From positions 62,001-126,000 of IMG/VR virus record IMGVR_UViG_3300007352_000001: 64,000 nucleotides of DNA; one strand, 5' to 3'. Made by a program: the position numbers and the translations under genes. The notes under the pieces are model-generated. The model did not search any database and was not told the DNA's origin. It worked only from the letters and a program-made list of their open reading frames with translations. Below are positions 36,213 to 43,897 of the stretch, piece after piece. Positions within the stretch are counted from its first letter, which is position 1, and each line of letters begins with the position of its first letter. The DNA comes from a virus.

Positions 36213-38453
36213 ATGAAGATTCTCATCTTCAGCGACTCGCCCTGGTTGCTGACAGGGCAAGCGCGAGTCGTACGCGAACTCGGACGGCGGTGGAAGGACA
36301 AAGGCCACCGGATCGTCAGCCTCGCGTGGAAAACGCGGTCTGATGATTTCTACGATCGCGAGTGGCCGACACACGGCGTGGCTGGCTCGTACGGGATGCG
36401 CGACGACGCGACGATCGCCGACCTCGTCAGCCGCATCAAGTCCGAGAAAGCCGACGTGCTCTTCTGTGTTGGCGACATCCACCACTTCGTGCGCATGCGC
36501 GAGTTGCGGGAGCTGTGCCCGCACGTCTTGATCTACGGCTACATCAACGTCGATGGCACCCACATGCCGGCGAACTCGCGTGCTGTGCCGGTCGGGTTCG
36601 ACCAGATCACCTGCACCTCGACCTTTGCCGCGCAGCAGCTGCAGCGGCTCGCCGGCAAGACCTACCAGGTCGTGCACCACGGCGTGGACCCCAAGGTCTT
36701 CCGGCCGCTGGATCGTTTTGTGGACGAGAATGAACCGTGTGCGCCCCAAGCGCTGTTCGATTCCCCGACCGGTGGGTGGAAGGATCACTTCTTCGCGATG
36801 TTCGTCGGCCGTAACATCGGCCGTAAGAATCTCCCCGCGCTGCTCGAAGCGTTGGCGATCGCCGTACAGGGCTGCCCCGAGATGCGGCTGATCATGCTCA
36901 CCAATCCGCGGGACGGTCACGGCTTCCCGCTGGTCGACATCGCGCACCAGCTGGGAGTGCTACCGCACATCGGCTTTGTCATGAGCATGCTGACCAAGCA
37001 GAAGGCCGTGCCGTTCGTGAACGATCGCGACCTGAACGTGCTCATGAATCGCGCCACCGTGCTGGTCGAGCCGTCGTACGGCGAAGGCTTCGGCCTGCCG
37101 ATCATCGAGGCCATGGCCGCAGGGTTGCCGGTATTCGCCGCCGACAACTCGGCGATGTCCGAACTGGTCCACGGCCGCGGCGTCACGATCCCGTGCAACT
37201 CAGCGATCTGGGCGACCGACAGCGGCGTGCGCCTGCAGCTGGTCGACGTGCCCCTGCTCGCGCAGGCGCTGATCGGGGCCTACCGCGATTGGGAGACCGG
37301 CGGCACCACCTTGGCCAAGTATCGCGCTGCCGGCCTCGACTTCACCAAGCGTCGCACCTGGCGCAACCAGGCCGACCAGTTGCTCACGCAGATCACGGAC
37401 GCCGTGGCGAAGAAGCCGCCGCCGACGGTGCTGTCGAGCCAAGTACAGATCGACGAGACCGTACAAGCCGCGGTCTGCATGATCACCAGCCGTGCTCCGG
37501 ACACGCCGACGATCTTCGTCGCCAAGTTCGGCGGGCTCGGCGACTACGTGCAGCTGATGCCCGTGCTCGCTGGCATCCACCGCCGCCATCCGCGGCATCA
37601 AGTGTTTGCCGTCGTCGAGCAGGACTACGGCATCTTCGACAACAGTCCCTTCGTCGACGGCACCACAGCAGTCGGCCCGCGCCCACAGTTCCGCGTCGTG
37701 CAGACAATCCGCCCCTACTGCGACATTCTCTACGACGTCCGCTACGTCTCGCGCGTCTACTCCGAGGTGGACCCGGCGGTGCAGTCGCCACCAGATGCGC
37801 CGTACGAGTGGTTCTACAATCACTGGGCGCACTCGAACGCGCGCGTGCACACCCTCGGCAAGCACGTCGTCGACCTCATGATCGAGTCGACTGGTCTCAG
37901 CGGCTACTGCTCGCGCGCCGACATGCTCATCGACCCGGTCGAGCACCCCCTGCACGCGCAGATCCCGCGCCCTTACGTCGTCGTCCACAACGCCGCTGGC
38001 AACGTCGGCCACTTGAAGACGTGGGACATGGCGTCGTTCCAGCAGGTGATCCGGTGGCTGCGGGGCCATGGCTATACCGTCGTGCAGACCGGGATCCCCT
38101 CTGAGCTGTCCCTGGGGCCAGACGTGCTCGACGTCCGCGGCAAGCTGCCGCACGTGCTGCACACCGCCGGCCTCCTAAAGGGCGCCGAGTTCTACTTCGG
38201 CGTCGAGGGCGGACTCTTCCACCTCGCCAAGGCAGTCGGCACGCCTGGTGCGGTGCTCTTCTCAGTCACCCCACCGGTCTGCTTCGCGTACCCCGACACG
38301 GTGGTGCTCATGAACGAGCAGTGCCCGCCGTGCTGGTGGCGTCCGGGCACGTGGTCGGAGACGTGCCCGCTCAACTACCCACGCTGCGTCAACTTCCCGT
38401 CTGTTGAGCAGGTCATCACCGCGCTCAGCGCGATGACCGGAAAAGGTGCGTGA
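36213..38453 (+). CDS. Bifunctional glycosyltransferase: GT4 fused to GT9-like domain
   Basis: 746 residues from ATG 36213 (GGAGGT upstream). Residues 1-400 are a GT-B fold of family 4 (ILIFSDSPWLLTGQARVVRE; the sugar-nucleotide site PSYGEGFGLPIIEAMAAGLP). Residues about 435-740 resemble GT9/heptosyltransferases (AKFGGLGDYVQLMPVLAGIH, GVEGGLFHLAKAVGTP). Phages use such enzymes to modify DNA, host surface polymers or their own proteins; no DNA-modification genes are visible here. It heads a short + operon; a 44-residue membrane protein overlaps its stop. Substrate unknown. Confidence 0.8.
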   Translation: MKILIFSDSPWLLTGQARVVRELGRRWKDKGHRIVSLAWKTRSDDFYDREWPTHGVAGSYGMRDDATIADLVSRIKSEKADVLFCVGDIHHFVRMRELRELCPHVLIYGYINVDGTHMPANSRAVPVGFDQITCTSTFAAQQLQRLAGKTYQVVHHGVDPKVFRPLDRFVDENEPCAPQALFDSPTGGWKDHFFAMFVGRNIGRKNLPALLEALAIAVQGCPEMRLIMLTNPRDGHGFPLVDIAHQLGVLPHIGFVMSMLTKQKAVPFVNDRDLNVLMNRATVLVEPSYGEGFGLPIIEAMAAGLPVFAADNSAMSELVHGRGVTIPCNSAIWATDSGVRLQLVDVPLLAQALIGAYRDWETGGTTLAKYRAAGLDFTKRRTWRNQADQLLTQITDAVAKKPPPTVLSSQVQIDETVQAAVCMITSRAPDTPTIFVAKFGGLGDYVQLMPVLAGIHRRHPRHQVFAVVEQDYGIFDNSPFVDGTTAVGPRPQFRVVQTIRPYCDILYDVRYVSRVYSEVDPAVQSPPDAPYEWFYNHWAHSNARVHTLGKHVVDLMIESTGLSGYCSRADMLIDPVEHPLHAQIPRPYVVVHNAAGNVGHLKTWDMASFQQVIRWLRGHGYTVVQTGIPSELSLGPDVLDVRGKLPHVLHTAGLLKGAEFYFGVEGGLFHLAKAVGTPGAVLFSVTPPVCFAYPDTVVLMNEQCPPCWWRPGTWSETCPLNYPRCVNFPSVEQVITALSAMTGKGA

Positions 38454-38587
38454 TGTTCAAGTGGATCCTCTTGCTCGTCGCGGTCGTCTTCGTCGGTTTG
38501 ATCGTCGTCGTGCTCACCGGTGATGATGACGACTGGAACGGGGACGATGACGACGATGATGACGATGGGCTTCCACAAGCCGCCTAG
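38453..38587 (+). CDS. Small single-pass membrane protein with acidic tail
   Basis: 44 residues. ATG 38453 overlaps the glycosyltransferase stop (TGATG). Residues 4-22 (WILLLVAVVFVGLIVVVL) are a membrane segment, followed by a tail in which 12 of about 15 residues are Asp. It could anchor or regulate the glycosyltransferase. Coupled translation and the clean membrane profile argue that it is real. Confidence 0.6.
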   Translation: MFKWILLLVAVVFVGLIVVVLTGDDDDWNGDDDDDDDDGLPQAA

Positions 38588-38906
38588 CTGGCTTGGGCGA
38601 CGGTCCATGTTTTTCGCCGGCTACGAGATCGACCGCCGCGGGCGCAACTACGAGCTGCACTCGCTCGGCGGCGAGTGGTACGCCTCACGCATGCACCTGT
38701 TTCTTGACCGCCGCCCGATGTGCCGGATCGGGGTGGAGTTCGCCTCGAAGCTCGAACGCGAGCCGTACATGGGAGGGCGTAGTACAACCAAAGGCGAGTG
38801 CAAGCTCTGCGCGCGTCGCGCGCTGGGCGGGTTGCCGCCACTGCGGGTGCCGTGGCGCGTAGGAGACGGAGCGCAATGGGAGAAGAGTGGGCCAACATCA
38901 GCGTAA
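38565..38906 (+). CDS. Hypothetical protein with C-terminal CxxC
   Basis: 113 residues from ATG 38565; an alternative ATG at 38607 starts MFFAGYEIDRRGRNYEL. The fold is basic with FLDRRPMCRIG and CKLCARRALGG. It overlaps the membrane-protein gene at its start and the next gene at its end. The ribosome binding site is weak for either start. Function unknown. Confidence 0.45.
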   Translation: MGFHKPPSWLGRRSMFFAGYEIDRRGRNYELHSLGGEWYASRMHLFLDRRPMCRIGVEFASKLEREPYMGGRSTTKGECKLCARRALGGLPPLRVPWRVGDGAQWEKSGPTSA

Positions 38907-39244
38907 GCTGGCCGGCGCTGCAGGACGTACGCGTGCTCGTGCCGAGCGAGCGCGAAGTGCCGCTCATTCTCGGGATCGCGCCCTCGCCGATCACCGGCAC
39001 CGTCGGCACCCAGCCCGTGCAGATCACCGGCGTCGGCTTTGAGCCGCGACCGGCTCCGATCGTTGTCTTCGAGAACCTCACCGCGGGTGAGGAGCACCGC
39101 CTGCGCCCGCGGACGACCACAGCGACCTCGCTGCTCTGCATGCTCGACACCGACGTCTTCGCGTCGACCTGGACGGCCAAGGTCGTCAACGCCAACGGGA
39201 CGGTCTCTTACCGCTTCCCGTTCACTGTCATCGCGCCGCCGTAA
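38876..39244 (+). CDS. IPT/TIG immunoglobulin-like domain protein
   Basis: 122 residues; ATG 38876 with AGGAG. LGIAPSPITGTVGTQPVQIT followed by GVGFEPRPAPIVVFENL and FASTWTAKVVNANG is the standard TIG/IPT pattern. Phages use such domains as decoration or fibre modules. It follows the baseplate operon and is probably a virion accessory protein. Confidence 0.68.
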   Translation: MGEEWANISVSWPALQDVRVLVPSEREVPLILGIAPSPITGTVGTQPVQITGVGFEPRPAPIVVFENLTAGEEHRLRPRTTTATSLLCMLDTDVFASTWTAKVVNANGTVSYRFPFTVIAPP

Positions 39245-39252
39245 GGAGAGCC

Positions 39253-39648
39253 ATGACCGCCATCGACGCCTTCACCGAGCAGCCGGTCTACGGCCCGATC
39301 CCAGAGGAGTCGACCGCCATTGTGCGCGCCGTCGTGACCGATGCGAACGGCTCCCCGCTGACGGCGCTCGACTCGCTTACGGTCTCGCTGTTCGATCGGC
39401 TGACCGGCGTCGTCATCAACGGCCGCAACAAGCAGTCGCTGCTGAACGCCAACGGCGGGGTCTTTGACACGGTCACGAGTGAACTGACATGGACGATGGC
39501 GCCGAAGGACAACATCATCGTCGAGCAGCGTAATGAGATGGAGGAACACCTGGCCCAGATCGAGTTCACCTACGCCAGCGGCGCCCTCGGGCGGTACGAG
39601 ATCGTACTGCGGGTACGCAATCTTGCCCGTTTGAACGAGGCGCACTGA
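39253..39648 (+). CDS. Small structural-type protein
   Basis: 131 residues; ATG 39253 with AAGGAGAG. A beta-rich domain: LTVSLFDRLTGVVINGRN, LTWTMAPKDNIIV, then EEHLAQIEFTYASG and YEIVLRVRNL. This EexH...YxxG...VRNL pattern recurs in small phage proteins of head-tail or decoration type. Exact function unknown. It overlaps the next gene by one base. Confidence 0.55.
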   Translation: MTAIDAFTEQPVYGPIPEESTAIVRAVVTDANGSPLTALDSLTVSLFDRLTGVVINGRNKQSLLNANGGVFDTVTSELTWTMAPKDNIIVEQRNEMEEHLAQIEFTYASGALGRYEIVLRVRNLARLNEAH

Positions 39649-40283
39649 TGCGGGTCGCTGTGGTTGCCCCGCCGGAGGCGCAGGAACAGGTCCGCTGGAT
39701 CGCTGAGGGCCTCCTGGCTGCGGGTCACGAGGTCTTCCAGCTGCAGGCACGGGACGTCACCCGGACGCTCACAGACGTCCTCCTGACGCGTGCAGAGGTG
39801 CTTGTCCCGTACCACGTCGAGCCGGCGCTGGTCGCCTGCGTGAAGGAGTTCGGCGTCGGGGTGGCCGGCGCCGACGCCCGGACCCGTCTCTACTGCGAGA
39901 ACGAGCCCGAAGTGCGGCGCACGCTCGACGCGTTCAAGGTCAGGACGTCAGAGTGTGACGGAGAAACAATCCCGATCCTCGTGCTGGGCGATGGCGGCAG
40001 CCTGCGCTGCGTGCAGCCGCGGAACATCGAGTGGCGACTACACCACTGGCTTGCCCGTGAGACCGTCGCCACCGAGGCCTATCGCGCGCTCGGGCTCACC
40101 GACTACGGCATCGTCGAGCTGACGCCCGACGCGGAGCCTGCGGTGGTGCGCGTCCGCTGCGACGCGCTGGATCTGCTGCACGAGGAGCGCTTCTGGGTGC
40201 AGTGCATCGCCGCCGGCAGCACGCCGGCCACGATGCTCGATCAGGTCGTGCAGCGCGCCCGCCAGCGCTCGCGCGAGATCTAG
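39648..40283 (+). CDS. Degenerate Ddl-like (ATP-grasp-related) protein
   Basis: 211 residues. The N-terminus has the preATP-grasp layout (RVAVVAPPEAQEQVRWIAEG) and GVGVAGADARTRLYCENEPE resembles the GxxxxxSDxxT block of D-Ala-D-Ala ligases. The C-terminus EAYRALGLTDYGIVELT matches their AxxAyxalgxxDyxRvD strand. The central ATP-binding lobe is missing and the metal-binding ExN is replaced by VRVRCD, so it is unlikely to be active. A partner or decoy for the intact ATP-grasp gene at 43894 is speculation. It ends in a tail-to-tail overlap at 40280. Confidence 0.5.
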   Translation: MRVAVVAPPEAQEQVRWIAEGLLAAGHEVFQLQARDVTRTLTDVLLTRAEVLVPYHVEPALVACVKEFGVGVAGADARTRLYCENEPEVRRTLDAFKVRTSECDGETIPILVLGDGGSLRCVQPRNIEWRLHHWLARETVATEAYRALGLTDYGIVELTPDAEPAVVRVRCDALDLLHEERFWVQCIAAGSTPATMLDQVVQRARQRSREI

Positions 40284-40660
40284 TCGACGTCGACGGTCTC
40301 TGGGCGCTCGCCCATCATCCACAGATACTGCCGCGTGGTGCCGGTGATCGGTACCCAGCGCATTCCCCCGTCGGCGTTGTGCACGACGATGTACTCGACG
40401 CCGTCTCGTTCCTGAAACGACACGCCCAGACGATCTCCGTCTGGACAATCCACCGGCAACAGCTCCAGCCCGTCAGGGTCAACGTGACGCACGAAGCGGC
40501 GGCGCCCACCAGCGGCCCACTCGACGTCGGAGATATTCACCTTCCCCCGCCAGTTCCCTCCGATCTCCACGAGATCGCCCGCCTGGAACGAATCGCCTCC
40601 CCTGTTCTCGATCCGCCAGCGAACGCGCGCGATGCGGCCTTCGTAGTCGCGTAGCTTCAC
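40280..40660 (-). CDS. Hypothetical protein
   Basis: 126 residues, beta-rich with an SH3-like look (GDLVEIGGNWRGKVNISDVE) and a conserved-looking QYLWMMGERPETVD end. ATG 40660 overlaps the next minus gene's stop. No family recognised. Confidence 0.55.
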   Translation of the reverse strand: MKLRDYEGRIARVRWRIENRGGDSFQAGDLVEIGGNWRGKVNISDVEWAAGGRRRFVRHVDPDGLELLPVDCPDGDRLGVSFQERDGVEYIVVHNADGGMRWVPITGTTRQYLWMMGERPETVDVD

Positions 40661-41196
40661 GGCACCACCGGCAACACCAGTGGTGAGAAGTGCGTGTGGT
40701 ACCCCGGCCAGTCGCTATCGAGCGGCGAACCGCTGTACGGCGCCTCTTCCGGCCGCGGCCCGTCGCCGCGATCCACGAAGCACCACCAGAGCTGATCGCC
40801 CATGTCCTCGTGCCACTGGTCCAACGGCCGCACCGTCTTGAGTGCCGCCAGTTCTCCCTCGGCCGCACGTAGGCGCTCACCGACGTGCGTCGCCGCCTCG
40901 GCCGCGGTCATCGACGCGTCGACGCCATACGTGCCGAACACTTGCAGGATCGTACCGAACTCACGCCCGGCACGCTCCGCATTCTCAACCAGCGCCTGCT
41001 CCAAGCGCTCGGCGAGCCGCGCCATGTGCTCCATGACGTTCAGCATCTCGACCCACTTCGCGGTGCCGCGTTCAAGCTGCTCCGGCATCCGGCCAAGATC
41101 GTAGAGGAGGCTCATGATCTCGGGGTGCTTGTGGAAGGCCTCGAACAGCTGCTGCTCGCGCCCTGCCCACCACGCAGCGACTCCAAGCTCGTTCAT
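40657..41196 (-). CDS. Hypothetical phage protein
   Basis: 179 residues. The first 110 are helical; the C-terminus WHEDMGDQLWWCFVDRGDG followed by PLDSDWPGYHTHFSPLVLP is an aromatic block I associate with small phage accessory proteins. Its stop overlaps 40660 and its start overlaps the next gene, so it belongs to a coupled minus operon. Function unknown. Confidence 0.55.
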   Translation of the reverse strand: MNELGVAAWWAGREQQLFEAFHKHPEIMSLLYDLGRMPEQLERGTAKWVEMLNVMEHMARLAERLEQALVENAERAGREFGTILQVFGTYGVDASMTAAEAATHVGERLRAAEGELAALKTVRPLDQWHEDMGDQLWWCFVDRGDGPRPEEAPYSGSPLDSDWPGYHTHFSPLVLPVVP

Positions 41197-41627
41197 TTAC
41201 CGTACATCGCCCACTCGGGCGCGATGCCGATGATGCCGTAGGAGCAGCCTGGCGGGATGTGGCCCCAGTCGCAGTTGAAGAGGTACCACCCGAGGCCGTT
41301 TGAGCCGTCGTGGTCAGGCTCGGGCGGTAGGGGTGCGCTCTTCAGCCACTGCTCGATCATTGGCTGCACACCGGCCACATCAAGCGGCACGGGGAATGCG
41401 TTCACCGGCGAGCCCCACTCCTGCTCGGGGTGGTGCCAGAAGAGACACATCCACGGTTTGGCCGGCAGCGGCTCTCTGCGCTCGCACACGTCATGGATCT
41501 TCTTCGTGTCGATGATCGCCCAGTGACTCACCTTGCCGCCAGCTGCGCCGTGGTTGAAGGCGAGCTGCAGCGCCAGCCTCAGAGAGTCGCTGCCCTCAGC
41601 GACGACTCGAAGCGAGAAGTTATCCAT
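41193..41627 (-). CDS. Hypothetical phage protein
   Basis: 144 residues from ATG 41627, which has GGAGGAG upstream; the longer frame to 41813 reads through the next gene out of frame. Contains VSHWAIIDTKKIHDVCERRE and FNCDWGHIPPGCSYGIIG. No known domain; coupled with neighbours. Confidence 0.55.
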   Translation of the reverse strand: MDNFSLRVVAEGSDSLRLALQLAFNHGAAGGKVSHWAIIDTKKIHDVCERREPLPAKPWMCLFWHHPEQEWGSPVNAFPVPLDVAGVQPMIEQWLKSAPLPPEPDHDGSNGLGWYLFNCDWGHIPPGCSYGIIGIAPEWAMYGK

Positions 41628-42084
41628 GGTGCTCCTCCACATCGAGATGGATCCGGCCGAAGGTGTGGTGCGCGCCGATGCGCAACATCGGTGCGAGCAG
41701 TGCCCACTCTTCCTGGCTTGTCGTGAGCGTCCCGGCCCGCCCGAGGGAACCGGACTGCTTGCCGACGAAGATGTCGGCGGTGACATGCGACCGTTCGGAC
41801 TGCACCGCCCCATCGTGGCGTACTTTCACAAGCAGCTGCGGCGTCTTCGGCGGCTTGCGCGGCGCACGCGTCACCTTGCCGTTGCGCTCGTCATAGAGCC
41901 CCGCCTGCGCCGAGCCGCGCTGAAAGATCCCGCCGTCGACGTAGTAGAGGCGCGAGGGTCCACCGATGAGACAAGCGTCGCCGTCGGCGAGATAGTGCCC
42001 CCAGGACTGCTCGCAGGCGCACTGCCGCAGTTCCCACGAGAGGAACACCGAATCGTGGCACTCGATGCAGAAGATGAACTTCAT
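41620..42084 (-). CDS. Hypothetical protein with zinc-ribbon-like N-terminus
   Basis: 154 residues from ATG 42084 (ATGA overlap with the upstream gene). CIECHDSVFL and QCACEQSWGHYL supply four Cys for a probable zinc site. The rest is a mixed domain ending RIGAHHTFGRIHLDVEEHHG. Function unknown. Confidence 0.55.
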   Translation of the reverse strand: MKFIFCIECHDSVFLSWELRQCACEQSWGHYLADGDACLIGGPSRLYYVDGGIFQRGSAQAGLYDERNGKVTRAPRKPPKTPQLLVKVRHDGAVQSERSHVTADIFVGKQSGSLGRAGTLTTSQEEWALLAPMLRIGAHHTFGRIHLDVEEHHG

Positions 42085-42467
42085 GCCTCGCTCGACGGCG
42101 TGGCCGGCAAGCGCTGATCGACTGCCAACACCAGCAACATTTCGGGCTGGCCGTCGACGGTCGACTGGTCGAAACCGACATCGAGATCGTAGAGCCACTC
42201 GCCGTCGCCCCACTCGGAGGCGAGCACGACCGCGCGCTGCGCGGTGGCGCGGTGCTCGACGAGATCGCCGACGTTGAACTTCGGCTCGGTGGGCTCGTCG
42301 TCCTCTTCCTCACGCTCCTCACTCATCTCAGCGTCCTCATCATCGTCAGCTGGGTCGTTGATCGTCTCGACGTGGAATGTCGTCTGGGGTCGCCCACGCA
42401 GCCACCGCATGAATGCAGCGACGAGCGCCAACCCAACCCCCAACACCGCAGCATGCCACAGTTCCAT
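42081..42467 (-). CDS. Membrane-anchored hypothetical protein
   Basis: 128 residues: one N-terminal membrane helix (AAVLGVGLALVAAFMRWL), an acidic stretch (DPADDDEDAEMSEEREEEDD), then an SH3-like segment (FNVGDLVEHRATAQRAVVLA). Heads the minus operon downstream of three tRNA genes. Unknown role at the inner membrane. Confidence 0.58.
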   Translation of the reverse strand: MELWHAAVLGVGLALVAAFMRWLRGRPQTTFHVETINDPADDDEDAEMSEEREEEDDEPTEPKFNVGDLVEHRATAQRAVVLASEWGDGEWLYDLDVGFDQSTVDGQPEMLLVLAVDQRLPATPSSEA

Positions 42468-42483
42468 GAGACGTCCTCAAAGC

Positions 42484-42556
42484 GACCGCGAAGGGACTTG
42501 AACCCTCAACCCCAGGATAGACAATCCTGTGCTCTGCTCTGTTGAGCTACGCGGCC
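42484..42556 (-). tRNA. tRNA-Asp (GTC)
   Basis: 73 bases; acceptor GGCCGCG/CGCGGTC, anticodon stem CAGGA/TCCTG around TTGTCTA (anticodon GTC), T-loop TTCAAGT. No encoded CCA. Confidence 0.92.
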
Positions 42557-42566
42557 AAGAAGAAGG

Positions 42567-42639
42567 TTGCGGGGACGGGACTCGATCCCGTGACCTCCGG
42601 ATTATGAGTCCGGCGCTCTACCACCTGAGCTACCCCGCG
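42567..42639 (-). tRNA. tRNA-Met (CAT), acceptor resembling an initiator
   Basis: 73 bases; acceptor CGCGGGG with CCCCGCA leaves a C1:A72 mismatch, the formylation mark of initiator tRNA. The anticodon loop CTCATAA gives CAT. The anticodon stem is CCGGA/TCCGG, lacking the three consecutive G:C pairs of true initiators, and the D-stem GCTC/GAGC is elongator-like. A CAT tRNA could also be an Ile (lysidine) tRNA. Confidence 0.88.
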
Positions 42640-42695
42640 CCAACCTTCAGGCGTTCGCTATCATAGAACGCCGAGCGGTGTCTAGTTTGAAAGAG

Positions 42696-42787
42696 CGGAG
42701 GCGGTGCGATTTGAACGCACGAGACGACCACTGGTCGTCTGCCGGTTTAGCAAACCGGTGCCTTCGGCCTGACTCGGCCACGCCTCC
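42696..42787 (-). tRNA. tRNA-Ser (GCT)
   Basis: 92 bases, type II; acceptor GGAGGCG/CGCCTCC, anticodon stem CCGGT/ACCGG around TTGCTAA (anticodon GCT), and a long variable arm AGACGACCAGTGGTCGTCT. The upstream protein gene stops one base before it. Confidence 0.93.
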
Positions 42788-43435
42788 CTAGACGAGTTCG
42801 GCGCTGCGACGATCGGGGAACAGTGCCTCGGTCACGAGGCTGAGCTTGCGCGATTCCGCAATGGTTTGCGGCGTGTACTCGAACACTACCGCCTCGGTCT
42901 GCGGCGTGTGCGTGTGCCCGATCGTGAACGCGCGCTTGTTCTTCAGCTGCGACCAGTACTCCCCGGTCTTGCGTGGGTGGAAGTCGCCAAGGTCGTCGCT
43001 GGTGCCGGTCGAGGTGTTGACGAGATGAACACGCCCTGACGTTTCCGGGCCAGCGTAGACGACGAAATCTTGCTGGTACTTCTTCCCGAGCTTCATGGCG
43101 TGCTCGCGCGCGACGCCGTGCACAAAGACACTGGGCTCCTTGGCGACGGTTACCTCGCCACCATGGACCTCCTGGCCGTAGCCGGTGAGCTGGTTGTAGC
43201 CGAGCCCGGCCGAGCGGAGGTCGTGGTGCAACGAGGCCATCGCCTGCTTGTTCGCAGCCGGTGAGCGGTCGCTCTGACGCCAGGCGGTCAAGATGGCGAA
43301 GGACTTGTGCGGCGCGTTCTGGTGGTGCTGCCAGACGCGCGAGAGCGAGGCCTCGGTGAGGTTGGCGCCGTTCTCAGCGGTCGGTGCGAGCCGGAAGGCC
43401 TCGCGGGCGCGGACGTAGGTCTCGTACCAATCCAT
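42788..43435 (-). CDS. DUF3293-like hypothetical protein
   Basis: 215 residues from ATG 43435; the longer frame to 43771 lies antisense to another gene. The middle, NKQAMASLHHDLRSAGLGYN then EPSVFVHGVAREHAMKLGKK and YQQDFVVYAGPE, follows the DUF3293 pattern (N-xx-L-xx-L, EPSF, QDAV). Function of that family is unknown. Divergent from the 43514 gene. Confidence 0.6.
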   Translation of the reverse strand: MDWYETYVRAREAFRLAPTAENGANLTEASLSRVWQHHQNAPHKSFAILTAWRQSDRSPAANKQAMASLHHDLRSAGLGYNQLTGYGQEVHGGEVTVAKEPSVFVHGVAREHAMKLGKKYQQDFVVYAGPETSGRVHLVNTSTGTSDDLGDFHPRKTGEYWSQLKNKRAFTIGHTHTPQTEAVVFEYTPQTIAESRKLSLVTEALFPDRRSAELV

Positions 43436-43513
43436 CGGCTCAATCTCTCTGCGTGGTGAAGGTACCGGAGGCGTGCTAGAAGAGCAACGGAAATACGGTG
43501 GAGGAGGTGGAGG

Positions 43514-43897
43514 ATGGGGCACATCATCACGCCCGGCGCGCGGCAGTTGAAGGTCGTACATGAGCCGCCGCCAGGTCCCAGTATCGGTGAGGAACTTGGA
43601 CTTGAACGCCTTGATGTCATCGAGATCGACCAGGTGCACGACGCCACGGTTGCAGCGAACTACCGCCTGCGCTCCGGCACCAAGTGTCTCATCGTCCCCA
43701 ACGACGAGTACTTCGAGGCCTTGGAGATCGACCGTGAGCGGGAGTCGATGATGGTCGGCGACCCGAAGCATCTGATCGCGGTGGCGATGGTTGCGCCTGG
43801 TGTACAGGAGCCGTTCGGGCTGATGGTACTGCGCAACAAGCAGGTCAGCTGGCGCAAGGTTGGCCGCGTGCGCGACATCCGGTGGACGAGTGTGTGA
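43514..43897 (+). CDS. Hypothetical protein at head of ATP-grasp cassette
   Basis: 127 residues; ATG 43514 with GGAGGTGGAGG. Mixed alpha/beta with LIVPNDEYFEALEIDRERES. Its TGA overlaps the ATP-grasp start (GTGA), so the two are coupled. No family recognised. Confidence 0.55.
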   Translation: MGHIITPGARQLKVVHEPPPGPSIGEELGLERLDVIEIDQVHDATVAANYRLRSGTKCLIVPNDEYFEALEIDRERESMMVGDPKHLIAVAMVAPGVQEPFGLMVLRNKQVSWRKVGRVRDIRWTSV

